Shown here piece after piece: positions 8,732 to 18,387 of a DNA stretch of 64,000 nt. The stretch comes from Sphingomonas qomolangmaensis. GTDB lineage: Bacteria > Pseudomonadota > Alphaproteobacteria > Sphingomonadales > Sphingomonadaceae. Below the pieces are notes generated by a model that did no database searches, was not told where the DNA came from, and saw only the letters and a list, made by a program, of their open reading frames with translations. Position 1 is the first letter of the stretch. Each line of letters starts with the position of its first letter. The translations under genes and the position numbers were made by a program. The stretch spans positions 3,365,146 to 3,429,145 of the forward strand of contig NZ_CP101740.1 of NCBI RefSeq assembly GCF_024496245.1, written 5' to 3'.

Positions 8732-9394
8732 ATGGTTCCCTTTTCGTTCGCTGGGCATGACTTTGCCGCCTTGGCCGATGGCGCGCTGTTCTGGCCCGCG
8801 CGCCGCGCGATGCTGGTCGCCGACCTGCATTTTGAAAAGGCGAGCTGGTTCGCGTCGCACGGCCAGATGCTGCCGCCGTATGATTCGATGGAAACGCTCG
8901 AGCGGTTGCAGGCGGCGGTCACGCGTTGCGACCCGCGCGAGATCTGGTGCCTGGGCGACAGCTTTCACGATGCAGCCGGCTGCGATCGTTTGCCCGCCAC
9001 GGTACAGGACGGCTTGCGATCGCTGGTCGGGGGGCGGCGCTGGGTGTGGATCACCGGTAATCACGATGCCGGGATGGTCGATCGTTGCGGCGGCGAGGTG
9101 CTCGCCGAAGCCGTCGTCGACGGGGTGGTGCTCCGCCACGAGGCCGAAGCGGGCGAGGGACGCCCCGAAATGTCGGGGCATTTTCATCCGAAACTGCGCG
9201 TTACGGTGCGCGGGCGCAACATCGCGCGGCGCTGTTTCGTCGCGACCCCGACCAAGCTGATCCTGCCCGCGTTCGGCGCGCTGACCGGCGGGCTCGATGC
9301 CACGCATCCCGAGATCGTTCGCGCGGTGGGGCCGGGGGCGCAGGCGTTGGTGCCGCTGCCCGATCGCATGTTGCGGTTCGCGCTCGCGGCCTGA
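8732..9394 (+). CDS. pdeM: Ligase-associated DNA damage response endonuclease PdeM
   Basis: 220 residues from MVPFSFAGHDFAAL; a GTG at 8687 overlapping the previous stop would add 15 residues. Calcineurin-like metallophosphoesterase motifs run in order: DLHFEKAS (about 32-39), GDSFHD, GNHD and SGHFHP. These are the metal-binding Asp/His/Asn set of the family. PdeM proteins are phosphodiesterases grouped with the Lhr helicase, exonuclease and ligase, and act on nucleic acid in the cytoplasm. It is the last gene of the plus-strand helicase group and converges with the S41 protease gene 16 bases on. Confidence 0.9.
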   Translation: MVPFSFAGHDFAALADGALFWPARRAMLVADLHFEKASWFASHGQMLPPYDSMETLERLQAAVTRCDPREIWCLGDSFHDAAGCDRLPATVQDGLRSLVGGRRWVWITGNHDAGMVDRCGGEVLAEAVVDGVVLRHEAEAGEGRPEMSGHFHPKLRVTVRGRNIARRCFVATPTKLILPAFGALTGGLDATHPEIVRAVGPGAQALVPLPDRMLRFALAA

Positions 9395-9410
9395 GCCGCA
9401 CAGGGCCGCG

Positions 9411-10916
9411 TCAGAAAGCGCCCGGCACCTCGCGCTGCATCGGCGTCGGGCGCAGCGGCACCAGCAATTCCTGTCCCTGCGCGAATGACTGGCCCGCATT
9501 CCGACCCCCAGTCTGCCCCGGCATGGTCGCCGCGGCCTGGGTGCCGGCGATCGGCGTGCAGCTGCGACCCGCTAGGAAATCGAGCGCGCGCGCGGTCGAT
9601 TGCTCGCGCGGATCGCCCATCTGGAAGTTCAGGTCGTCGCTCGCCTGGCAGCTGGCGCGGACGGTCGAGGCCAAGCCGCCATAATAGTCGCCCTGATTGT
9701 CGGCGTTGACCGTCGCGAAGGCCACCACGCGCAACCGGTCGTCGCACTCGGCGCGGTCTAGCGCGATTTGGCCGACGGGCTTGCCGAAGGTGTTGGTGCC
9801 GATCAGCGCCGCGCGGTTGTTCAGATAGGGGATGAAGGCGTTGACGATCAGTTCGCTCGCCGACGCCGAACCGCCGGTGCCGATGAAGGCGACGCGCATC
9901 GGCGCAATCGTCTGCGGCTGCTGGGCGAAGAATTTGGTCCGGTTCTCGGCCGCCTTTTCGGGGCGGAAGCGCAGGGTGCTGAAGATCTGCGACGGCGTCC
10001 GGTCGCCGCCCATCAGGTCGCCGAGCAGTTCGGCGGTGCTGAGCAACCCGCCGCCATTATAGCGGACATCGACGATCAGATTGGTGATCCCCTCGGCCCG
10101 GAAACGCGCAAAGGCTTCGCGCATTTGCGGATCGGCCGACAGGATGAAGGTGCGCAGGTTGAGATAGCCGACGCGCTGGCCGCCATTGTCGATCACGCGT
10201 GCGCCGTAGCGCGACGACACCGGCGAAAGGTTGAAGTTCGCCTTGGCGACCGAAACGTCACGCTGGAACCCGTCGAGGCCGCGAACGCGCAGCACGCGGG
10301 TGGTGCCCGGGGTATCTGGGCCGAACGCATTGGTGAGCGCGGCATTGCCCCCGCTATTCACGATATCCTGCACCGTGCGAACGTCCGCGGTCGTGGTGCC
10401 GATGCCGATGATCTGGGTACCGCGGTCGATTCCCGCCGCCAGCGCAGGTGCGCTCTCGAACGATTCGCTCACCACCAGCTGGTTCGATGCATTGACCGCC
10501 AGGCGGAAGCCGAAGCCGGCGGTGGCGCCCGAGCTATTGAAGGCGTTCTCCTCGGCGATCGAGGTGACATAGGTGAAGAACCGGTCGCGACCCTGCGTCC
10601 GTGCGGTGGCGGTCAGCCCGTCGACATAGGTGTCGAGCGTCGAAAAGCCCGCGGGGTCTAGCGCGGCGGGGAGGGTTTCGGGGAACAGATACCATTCGCG
10701 CATCTGCGCGAGCACCCAGCTCTGGCGGGCACCCAATGCGCAGGTGCCGGTCGCCGGCGGGGCGGGGGCGGGGGTTGGCGAGGGCGTGCCGCCGGTATTG
10801 CCGCCGCCGGGCTGGACCGCGACCGATCCCGACCCGCCGCCGCCGCATGCCGCAAGCAACATTGCCGACGCCACGACCGCAGCCAAAGTGCGATGCTGAA
10901 CCGAGTTCTTACGCAT
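9411..10916 (-). CDS. S41 family C-terminal processing protease, lipoprotein
   Basis: 501 residues. The N-terminus (MLLAACGGGG) is a lipoprotein signal with lipobox LAAC, followed by a Gly/Pro-rich linker to about residue 55. A PDZ-like region lies around residues 120-230. The tail-specific protease core follows with VDVRYNGGGLLST and the catalytic serine in GTGGSASASE, about residue 355. Members cleave proteins at their C-terminal side in the periplasm. It stands alone on the minus strand, convergent with pdeM and head to tail with the reductase gene upstream. Substrate is not predictable. Confidence 0.9.
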   Translation of the reverse strand: MRKNSVQHRTLAAVVASAMLLAACGGGGSGSVAVQPGGGNTGGTPSPTPAPAPPATGTCALGARQSWVLAQMREWYLFPETLPAALDPAGFSTLDTYVDGLTATARTQGRDRFFTYVTSIAEENAFNSSGATAGFGFRLAVNASNQLVVSESFESAPALAAGIDRGTQIIGIGTTTADVRTVQDIVNSGGNAALTNAFGPDTPGTTRVLRVRGLDGFQRDVSVAKANFNLSPVSSRYGARVIDNGGQRVGYLNLRTFILSADPQMREAFARFRAEGITNLIVDVRYNGGGLLSTAELLGDLMGGDRTPSQIFSTLRFRPEKAAENRTKFFAQQPQTIAPMRVAFIGTGGSASASELIVNAFIPYLNNRAALIGTNTFGKPVGQIALDRAECDDRLRVVAFATVNADNQGDYYGGLASTVRASCQASDDLNFQMGDPREQSTARALDFLAGRSCTPIAGTQAAATMPGQTGGRNAGQSFAQGQELLVPLRPTPMQREVPGAF

Positions 10917-10987
10917 AAGCTTACGCCCTCACGAGGATGCGGGGAGCATGTCAGCGCGTCATGCGCCCGGCAAGCGGCAAATAGCGT

Positions 10988-11578
10988 TCAATAGGGCGGC
11001 GCGCTTCGTTCGCGCTGTGCACTTGCCGCCTCGATCCACCAGCGCAGATCGTCGGCGAAGCGCGGGAACGCCTTGGCGAGCGCCTGGCCACCGTCGCCGG
11101 TCGGCTGGCCGTCTGCATCGAGCGCCTGGCCGATGCCGCCGACGGTGAGCGTGCTCGAAATCACCGCCATCCCCATTTCGGCGAGCGTCGCGTGCCAGGC
11201 CGAGTTGGCGCGCGCGCCGCCCAGCCGGCCCGCCGAATAGCTGGCGATCGCCGCGGGGCGCCAGAACCATTCCTCGAGGAAATGGTCGGTCAGGTTCTTG
11301 AGGCCGGGCTGCATGCCCCAATTATATTCGCCCGCCACGAACACGAAGCCGTCGGCGGTGCGGATCTTCTCGGCCAGCGTCGCCAGGTTCGCGGGGGCCT
11401 CGCCCTCGGGATATTCCTTGAACATCCGGTCGAGCATTGGCAGTCCGACCGCCTTGGCGTCGATCAGCTCGACATCATCGCCGCGCGCCGCCAATCCCTC
11501 GACCAGATATTGCGCCAGCCGGATGCCCTGGCGATCTCGGCGATAGGAGCCGTAGAAGACGAGAATGCGGTGCGGCAT
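10988..11578 (-). CDS. NADPH-dependent FMN reductase / NAD(P)H quinone oxidoreductase
   Basis: 196 residues from MPHRILVFYGSYRRDRQG; an in-frame extension to 11623 lacks conservation and would overlap the upstream hairpin. The flavodoxin-like fold shows the FMN phosphate loop YGSYRRDRQG at the start and the second FMN loop AGEYNWGMQPGLKNLTDHF around residue 85, typical of the WrbA/ArsH-like FMN_red group. Predicted reaction: NAD(P)H-dependent reduction of flavin or quinone in the cytoplasm. Its upstream region holds a terminator-like hairpin and an 18-codon reading frame on the same strand, which may form an attenuator. Confidence 0.87.
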   Translation of the reverse strand: MPHRILVFYGSYRRDRQGIRLAQYLVEGLAARGDDVELIDAKAVGLPMLDRMFKEYPEGEAPANLATLAEKIRTADGFVFVAGEYNWGMQPGLKNLTDHFLEEWFWRPAAIASYSAGRLGGARANSAWHATLAEMGMAVISSTLTVGGIGQALDADGQPTGDGGQALAKAFPRFADDLRWWIEAASAQRERSAPPY

Positions 11579-11620
11579 CGCGATTGCTTTCGAGGCTGGC
11601 ACGGCGCGCGCCATGCAGTG

Positions 11621-11666
11621 CAAATGAAAGAGGCTGCCGGATCCGGTGTACGGACCCGACAGCCTC
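11621..11666 (-). terminator. Strong terminator-like hairpin upstream of the FMN reductase
   Basis: On the minus strand a 16-base stem is formed by 11666-11651 and 11645-11630, with two G-U pairs in RNA, closing a 5-base loop. TTTCATTTG follows. It is 43 bases before the reductase ATG and downstream of the 18-codon reading frame. It could end that small transcription unit or act as an attenuator for the reductase. Confidence 0.72.
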
Positions 11667-11778
11667 GGACATGGTCAGCGGCCGGAAGTTCCAGTGTGGG
11701 AGACCATGCGAGCCGCGCACTTGCGGTCAGGAAGGCGTTGGATGGGGCAATAGCGCCCCCGCCCTCGGCTGCCGAAGC

Positions 11779-11835
11779 TTAGCGGCGCGTCTCCCCAACG
11801 AACTGAACCGACCCCTTTGCTGAACCATGAGACAT
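11779..11835 (-). CDS. 18-residue reading frame with perfect Shine-Dalgarno (leader peptide or small protein)
   Basis: The frame encodes MSHGSAKGSVQFVGETRR and ends in TAA. It is preceded by AAAGGAGGTGATCC, fully complementary to the 3' end of 16S rRNA, with seven bases between GGAGG and the ATG; no other gene in the window has such a site. Upstream is a terminator for the lipoprotein gene (11860-11886) and downstream a strong hairpin with a U-rich tail (11621-11666), so it looks like its own short unit or the leader of the FMN reductase. The peptide is basic and Gly/Ser-rich with no family I recognise. The 395-base gap between 11579 and 11973 otherwise holds only these signals. Confidence 0.5.
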   Translation of the reverse strand: MSHGSAKGSVQFVGETRR

Positions 11836-11836
11836 C

Positions 11837-11850
11837 GGATCACCTCCTTT
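11837..11850 (-). promoter_or_regulatory. Extended Shine-Dalgarno site, complementary to the whole anti-SD
   Basis: The minus strand reads AAAGGAGGTGATCC one base before an ATG. On the plus strand the same bases read GGATCACCTCCTTT, identical to the 3' terminus of bacterial 16S rRNA. No other 16S sequence surrounds it, so a ribosome-binding site is the better reading. Confidence 0.75.
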
Positions 11851-11859
11851 CGCTAGTTG

Positions 11860-11886
11860 AAAAAATGGTCGTGCCCTGCGGCACGA
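11860..11886 (-). terminator. Rho-independent terminator after the lipoprotein pair
   Basis: The minus strand has a 7-bp stem TCGTGCC/GGCACGA with loop GCAG (11886-11869), then CCA and TTTTTTC. It lies 88 bases after the stop of the gene ending at 11974. Confidence 0.75.
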
Positions 11887-11973
11887 ATCACGTTGTGAAT
11901 CATCGCAAGGCGCAGAACAAGTCTTGTAATGCACCGCGAATTGGACGATTCTCTTTCGCCTGTCGCAAGCGGC

Positions 11974-12543
11974 TCAAACCGGGCGGCGGCATCTTTCGAT
12001 CACCGTGCGAACCTCTGGCGCCATCGGCATCGCCAGCGTGCGATGCTGGTCGATCCGCACCCCGAACCGGTCGTCGGTGGCAAGCAATGCAGCAAAGAAC
12101 ATGTCATCGGCGCTCAGGCTGCCGGCGACCACGCGCGGCGGGCCGGGCTCGACCGTGGCAGTCATCGTCGCGGAGGCGCTGGGGGTCACGACCTGAATGC
12201 GGCTGGCGTCGCCGCGGCGATCGGTGCGCGCCATCCTCACCCGTCGCGCATCGCGATCGCATGACAGGATAAAGTAGGCGCGCGCATCGGGCGGACCGAA
12301 CATCGCGCTTCCATCGCGCAGCACCCAGCTGCCGAGCGCGGTCCCGACATTGTCGAGCTCGGGGGTGGGCAGCGCGCCTGCTACGCTCGAGGCGCGAGGG
12401 GGTGGCGCGGTGGCGATTTCGGGGGTTGCCTCGGCGTCGGGTTGCGCCGGTGCGGGGGCAGGCGTCGGCTCGGCGTCGCAGCCCGCCACCACCAAAAGGG
12501 CCGCGAGCGTCAGGGTGCGCCTGTTCGCTCGCGAACTTATCAT
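11974..12543 (-). CDS. Hypothetical lipoprotein, second of a tandem pair
   Basis: 189 residues from MISSRANRRTLTLAALLVVAGC, a lipoprotein signal with lipobox VAGC. Its ATG overlaps the stop of the upstream gene as ATGA, so translation is coupled. After a Pro/Ala/Glu-rich linker (to about residue 60) comes a compact domain: GSWVLRDGSAMFGPP, YFILSCDRDARRVRMAR, SADDMFFAALLATDDRFGV, ending in a Cys-containing tail. The layout matches the upstream partner: signal, Pro-rich linker, a W-containing strand, a C-D/R-containing core strand and a final catalytic-free C-terminus. I do not recognise a characterised family. A terminator follows at 11860-11886. Confidence 0.72.
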   Translation of the reverse strand: MISSRANRRTLTLAALLVVAGCDAEPTPAPAPAQPDAEATPEIATAPPPRASSVAGALPTPELDNVGTALGSWVLRDGSAMFGPPDARAYFILSCDRDARRVRMARTDRRGDASRIQVVTPSASATMTATVEPGPPRVVAGSLSADDMFFAALLATDDRFGVRIDQHRTLAMPMAPEVRTVIERCRRPV

Positions 12544-13067
12544 CCGCGGCAATCCTCGGCGACGCGGAGGAATTCGGCCCAGGTGGGCACCACCAGTACC
12601 GGCAGCGGGCGAAGCTCGACGACGAAGCGACCGCGGCTGAACCCCATCGCATCGATCAGCGCGTCGCGGACGGGCAGGCGTACCGTCATGGCGCCACCGG
12701 TCGGGGTGCTCGCCAGGGCGCGGGTGCTGGTGTTGGTGCGGACCGTCATCGCCGCGTTGCCAGGGGCGGCACCGCGGCGCGACAGGACCAGCGCGCCCGC
12801 GCTACGATCGCAGCGCAGGCTGAGCTCGGGTTCGGCGCCCGGCTGGCCGAAGCGCGCGATCGATCCCTGCGCGTCGCGGCTGTACGACCATGTTCCTGCG
12901 GTCAGCGGCCAGTCGCGCCAGTCGCTGCTCGCGGGCGGCGGGGTCGGGGCGGGGGGCGGCACCGGCGCGTGGCGCGCGGGTGGCGGCGCTTGCGGCGCGG
13001 GGCGCGAAGGGGACACGCACCCGGCCAGAAGCGCGAGCGGAACGAACAAGGCAAGGATACGCTGCAT
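12540..13067 (-). CDS. Hypothetical lipoprotein, first of a tandem pair
   Basis: 175 residues from MQRILALFVPLALLAGC, a lipoprotein signal with lipobox LAGC. A Pro/Ala linker (residues 20-50) leads to DWRDWPLTAGTWSYSRD, LSLRCDRSAGALVLSR and a C-terminal segment ending VAEDCRG. The core parallels the downstream lipoprotein (W..strand then xLxCDR), so the two are probably diverged duplicates. The stop overlaps the next start (ATGA). Predicted site is the periplasmic face of a membrane. Function unknown; conserved cysteines in both suggest a disulfide, which is inference. Confidence 0.75.
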   Translation of the reverse strand: MQRILALFVPLALLAGCVSPSRPAPQAPPPARHAPVPPPAPTPPPASSDWRDWPLTAGTWSYSRDAQGSIARFGQPGAEPELSLRCDRSAGALVLSRRGAAPGNAAMTVRTNTSTRALASTPTGGAMTVRLPVRDALIDAMGFSRGRFVVELRPLPVLVVPTWAEFLRVAEDCRG

Positions 13068-13289
13068 GCACAGCCTTATGGGCGAGGCGGTGTCGCGCCT
13101 CAACCACTTCGTCATCCGCGGGTCGAATAGGGGTGAGCGCCGCGGCGACGGTTCTGCGGGAATACGAGGCCTAAGACGTGACGACAGAGGGGAACGCCGT
13201 ATCAAAAGCCAAGTGCCACCGCGACACTCGCTCAGTAAGTGGGGAGGCGACGGGCGGGTGCCGATACGTCTGTTGGTCGGTATCAGCGC

Positions 13290-13988
13290 CTACTGGGTGC
13301 GATTGCCGCAGAGGACGGGACCCGGACCCGCGACGGTGCAGGCGGCTTTGCCCGACACGGTAACCTGACCCAGCCCCACGGCGGTGATGTTGGCGGTCTC
13401 GCTTGCCGAAAAGCTGCTTTCGCTCGGGCTTTGCGAAAGCACCGTCAGATCGCGCACCGCGAGGCTGGCGGCGTCGATCCGGTTGGCGCCGTTCGATGCG
13501 AAGCGTGCGCGTGCGGTGGTGCCGCGCACCTCGAGCGATCCGGCGCCGGTGAGCGTGGCGCGGAATTCGTCGGCGGCGATTGCGGCGACGCGCAGCGTCC
13601 CCGATCCCGACATGTCGATCGTCACCTGCTGGCTCGCCATGCGATCGATCGCCAGTCGGCCGTTGCCGACCAGCGTCGCGCTCCGGATCGCGGGCGCGGT
13701 GGCGACGATGCGTGGCGTCGCGGCGCGCGCATCGGGCCAGCCGCCCCAGCTATTGGGATTGGCGCTGATCACCAGCACCCGGTCCTCGACGCGAACAGCC
13801 ACGCCGTCGAGCGCGCGGGCTTCGCCGCTGATCGTCGCGCCGGTAGCGCCCCCGGTTCGCAACTCGACATCGAAGGGGCCCTCGACGCGGATCGAGTCGA
13901 ATCCCGTGACCATTACCCGCCGATCCTCGGCATGGGCGGGCGCTGGCAAGGTCGACAGCAAGGCGGCGGCGAGCAGGATGCGGATCAT
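13290..13988 (-). CDS. Head-GIN domain (DUF2807) secreted protein, copy 2
   Basis: 232 residues starting MIRILLAAALLSTLPAPAHAED, a Sec signal cleaved after AHA. The mature part is the putative auto-transporter adhesin head-GIN fold: VTGFDSIRVEGPFDVELRTG, then regular strands of the type GNGRLAID, SGSGTLRV, TGAGSLEV, ending with a Cys pair (ACTVAGPGPVLC). This is a right-handed beta-helix-like domain of unknown ligand. It lies 40 bases after a second head-GIN gene on the same strand, so both are probably one operon and arose by duplication. Confidence 0.85.
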   Translation of the reverse strand: MIRILLAAALLSTLPAPAHAEDRRVMVTGFDSIRVEGPFDVELRTGGATGATISGEARALDGVAVRVEDRVLVISANPNSWGGWPDARAATPRIVATAPAIRSATLVGNGRLAIDRMASQQVTIDMSGSGTLRVAAIAADEFRATLTGAGSLEVRGTTARARFASNGANRIDAASLAVRDLTVLSQSPSESSFSASETANITAVGLGQVTVSGKAACTVAGPGPVLCGNRTQ

Positions 13989-14028
13989 CGACACAACTGG
14001 CACCCCGCCACGGTTCCGCGCAAGGGGG

Positions 14029-14763
14029 TCAGCGACCGCCGCTACCGCACTCGACGCTGCCGATGCCGCTCTTGCGCGTGGTGCACACCGAATTGGGGCC
14101 AAGGCTTGCCGAACCGACGCCCGATACCGACACTTGGGCTGGGCCATCGATCCGTACCGCGACATCGCCGACCCCCGACAGGCTCACCTTGCCCTGGCGT
14201 GCCACGAGTTCCTCTGCGCGGATGCTCCCCGCGCCTGATACGCTGGCGTTGAGCGTGCGCGCCACACCCGCGGCGGCGATATCGCCGGTGCCCGACAGCT
14301 TGAGGGTGACGTCGCGGCCCTCGATCCGTCCGACCGCGAGATCGCCCGCGCCGCTGATTGTCGCGGTGAAGTCGCCGGTGCCGCGGTCGAGGGTGAGGCC
14401 GCCCGCGCCGCTGACGCTGGCGCCGGTCGCGCTGGGCAAGCTTACCGTGACGGTGGCGCGCGGGTTGCTGCCCCATTTCCAATTCGAGCTACGCTCGCGG
14501 CCGACGCGCAAGGTGCCGTCGACGACCTCGAGCTTCAGCTTGTCGATCACGTCCTGCGGACCTTCGGCGCGCACCGCGAAGGCGCTGCCGGTCATCACGC
14601 GGACATTGTCGGGGCCGGCGAGATCGACCTTGTCGAACCCCGACAAGGTGAAGCTGCGCTGTGCCTGCGGGCCCGCGGCTTCACCGTCATCGCCGTTGAC
14701 GCTGCCACCCGAACACGCGGCAAGCATCAATGCTGCCAACGCTGCCGTCAAACCATCGTCCAT
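14029..14763 (-). CDS. Head-GIN domain (DUF2807) lipoprotein, copy 1
   Basis: 244 residues with GGAGG five bases before the ATG. The signal is short, MDDGLTAALAALMLAACSGG, with lipobox LAAC. The mature domain opens FTLSGFDKVDLAGPDNVRV, the DUF2807 hallmark, and continues with SGAGGLTLD, SGAGDLAVG, SGTGDIAAA and SGAGSIRAEE strand repeats. It ends in two Cys within the last 20 residues. The product should be anchored in an envelope membrane, unlike its freely secreted neighbour. Both genes likely share a promoter in the 71-base gap before it. No experimental function is known to me for this family. Confidence 0.87.
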   Translation of the reverse strand: MDDGLTAALAALMLAACSGGSVNGDDGEAAGPQAQRSFTLSGFDKVDLAGPDNVRVMTGSAFAVRAEGPQDVIDKLKLEVVDGTLRVGRERSSNWKWGSNPRATVTVSLPSATGASVSGAGGLTLDRGTGDFTATISGAGDLAVGRIEGRDVTLKLSGTGDIAAAGVARTLNASVSGAGSIRAEELVARQGKVSLSGVGDVAVRIDGPAQVSVSGVGSASLGPNSVCTTRKSGIGSVECGSGGR

Positions 14764-14834
14764 CCCTGCCTCCGATCAGCTACCGTATTAGTGAAGTAAT
14801 ACAGCAACTGACCGCAAAGGCAAGTGGGGTAGGT

Positions 14835-15368
14835 TCAGGCCTCGGCCTTGTCCTTGTTGTAAATCGCAGCCGCTGCGCGCAGCACGTCGAGGATCTTCTC
14901 GAGCGCCTTGGGCTCGTCGACCTCTTCCATCGCGGCGAGTTCGCGCGCTAGGCGGCTGGCGGCGGCTTCGAAGATCTGGCGCTCAGAATAGCTCTGCTCG
15001 GGCTGGTCATCGGCGCGGAACAGGTCCCGGACCACTTCGGCGATCGACACCAGATCGCCCGAATTGATCTTGGCCTCATATTCCTGTGCGCGGCGCGACC
15101 ACATGGTGCGCTTGACCTTGGGCTTGCCCTTGAGCGTTTCCATCGCCTCGCGCAGCGTCTTGTCGCTCGACAGCTTGCGCATGCCGACGCTCTCGGCCTT
15201 GTTGGTAGGAACGCGCAGCGTCATGCGCTCCTTTTCGAAGCGCAGCACGTACAGCTCGAGCTGCATGCCTGCGATTTCCTGCTTTTGCAGTTCGATCACA
15301 CGGCCGACGCCGTGCTTTGGGTAAACGACATAATCACCGACGTCGAAGGACAGCGCCTTGGCAGCCAT
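14835..15368 (-). CDS. carD: CarD family transcription factor
   Basis: 177 residues from MAAKALSFDVGDYVVYPKHG. The N-terminal RNA polymerase interaction domain (Tudor-like; VVYPKHGVGRVIELQ) covers about residues 1-65. The C-terminal helical DNA-binding part includes the basic PKVKRTMWSRRAQEYEAK and a conserved Trp thought to wedge the upstream fork of the transcription bubble in CarD proteins. Length fits alphaproteobacterial CarD (165-180). It binds the RNA polymerase beta subunit and stabilises open complexes at many promoters. The gene is single, with 256 bases upstream that contain an A/T-richer stretch (TAACAAAATTACC) where its promoter may lie. Confidence 0.93.
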   Translation of the reverse strand: MAAKALSFDVGDYVVYPKHGVGRVIELQKQEIAGMQLELYVLRFEKERMTLRVPTNKAESVGMRKLSSDKTLREAMETLKGKPKVKRTMWSRRAQEYEAKINSGDLVSIAEVVRDLFRADDQPEQSYSERQIFEAAASRLARELAAMEEVDEPKALEKILDVLRAAAAIYNKDKAEA

Positions 15369-15624
15369 TGATACGAAACCTTTCCGTGGACCATCGAACC
15401 GGGGGGCGGGGCGGCTGCAACGGGCTTGCTGGCCGCGTGAGCACGTTCGGGTCGATGTGTTTGCGTCTCCGAGGGGCGAGGCTTTTGAGCCTCGTGGCGG
15501 ATGATTTAACACAGTCGTAACAAAATTACCAGCGTGGCGAAGGGGGCGGGGTGCAGAAACGACACAAAAGCGATCGATATTTGGTGCCGGACCAACGACG
15601 CGCAATACTGGCGCGGAAACGATG

Positions 15625-16191
15625 TCAGTCGCGCACGAAAATCTCGGCAGGCGGCAGCGTGATGGCGAGCGAGGGCAACGCAACATCAGTGCCGCTGGGC
15701 AGCCAATCATCTACCCAGCCGGTCGCCGTGCGGCGAACATGTCGCACGCGTTCCTGTTGGGGATCGGCCAGCAGCATATCGGTGGTGCCAGGCAGTTCGC
15801 GATATTCGGCAAGTTTGACGCTCTGATCGTAGGAGGCGGTCGATGACGACAGCACTTCGACGATCAACACCGGATCGCCGAGCAATTTCTTGCCATCATT
15901 GGCAGGGCGTCCGGGGTCGCCGCAGTAGACCGCGACGTCGGGATAGCGGATGGTCTGCGTACCGGTCTGGACCGCAAAGTCCGAGTTGAAGGGCATGCAA
16001 CCCGTTCCGCGGAGCGCGAGGCGCAGGGCAAAATAGACGTTGCCCGCAATACGCGCATGCGCTTGGCTGCCACCCGTCATCATGTAGATCAGGCCGTCCT
16101 CGAGCTCGGCCTTCGCATCGCCGAAATGCATCGACAGGAATTCGTCGACGTCGATGCGGCGATAGGCGGGATCGAGCGCGACTTTGGCCAT
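15625..16191 (-). CDS. Uma2 family (DUF820) restriction-endonuclease-like protein
   Basis: 188 residues. PD-(D/E)xK nuclease fold signature: IRYPDVAVYCGD gives the central Asp and LIVEVLSSST the E-x-L/V strand, followed by Lys in SVKLAEYR. This is the standard Uma2 arrangement, and length fits (180-200). The biological role of Uma2 proteins is unsettled. It follows the groEL terminator by 30 bases and probably has its own promoter. Nothing nearby suggests a restriction-modification partner. Confidence 0.85.
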   Translation of the reverse strand: MAKVALDPAYRRIDVDEFLSMHFGDAKAELEDGLIYMMTGGSQAHARIAGNVYFALRLALRGTGCMPFNSDFAVQTGTQTIRYPDVAVYCGDPGRPANDGKKLLGDPVLIVEVLSSSTASYDQSVKLAEYRELPGTTDMLLADPQQERVRHVRRTATGWVDDWLPSGTDVALPSLAITLPPAEIFVRD

Positions 16192-16220
16192 GGCCGATCA
16201 TAGCATTTCGCGCGGACACG

Positions 16221-16250
16221 AAAAAGGGCCGGGAAGTGATCCCCGACCCT
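16221..16250 (-). terminator. Rho-independent terminator of the groESL operon
   Basis: Minus-strand RNA folds AGGGUCGGGG against UCCCGGCCCU (10 pairs, two G-U) with loop AUCACU, followed by UUUUUC. It is about 100 bases after the groEL stop. The stem is better paired on this strand than on the other, which fixes its direction. Confidence 0.85.
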
Positions 16251-16348
16251 TCGTCGTTCGGTGCCTTGGCGGGCGAGCGGGGTGCTCCCCGCCCGGCCGG
16301 CCGGATGCCGATCGCATGTCGGGAGCGGCGAGCCGCCCCCAAGCGCAA

Positions 16349-18007
<1,659 letters not shown>

Positions 18008-18059
18008 TCAGCTAAAGTGGATGAAATTGACAAAATGGAAACAATCGGAAGCCTGAAGA

Positions 18060-18350
18060 TCAGGCCTCGACGATGCCCAGAATGTCGCTTTCCTTCATGA
18101 TGAGCAGGTCTTCGCCGTTCACCTTGACCTCGGTGCCCGACCATTTGCCGAACAGGATCTTGTCGCCGGCCTTCACCTCGAGCGGGTGGATGTCGCCCGT
18201 GTCGTTGCGTGCGCCGGTACCGGCGGCGACGACTTCACCCTCTTGGGGCTTTTCCTTGGCGGTGTCGGGGATGATGATGCCGCCGGCGGTCTTCTCTTCG
18301 GCTTCGACGCGGCGAACGAGAACGCGATCGTGCAAGGGACGAAAGTTCAT
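18060..18350 (-). CDS. groS: Co-chaperonin GroES
   Basis: 96 residues from [15 protein letters not shown]; the in-frame ATG at 18398 would run into the CIRCE operator and is rejected. The mobile loop [20 protein letters not shown] that contacts GroEL is intact, as is the roof loop and the C-terminal [23 protein letters not shown] upstream serves as ribosome site. It caps the GroEL cavity. First gene of the operon, directly behind promoter and operator. Confidence 0.98.
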   Translation of the reverse strand: MNFRPLHDRVLVRRVEAEEKTAGGIIIPDTAKEKPQEGEVVAAGTGARNDTGDIHPLEVKAGDKILFGKWSGTEVKVNGEDLLIMKESDILGIVEA

Positions 18351-18387
18351 GCGCGCTTTCCTTTCCTGTTTAAGGGATAAAACTGGT

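Noticed and set aside
11832..11850. Plus-strand bases identical to the 3' end of 16S rRNA, suggesting an rRNA fragment
   Set aside because: The identity stops after about 14 bases and no other rRNA sequence is near; on the minus strand it is a perfectly spaced ribosome site before an ATG.
15625..16191. Uma2 nuclease as part of a defence system
   Set aside because: No methyltransferase, helicase or other defence gene is adjacent; neighbours are carD and groESL.
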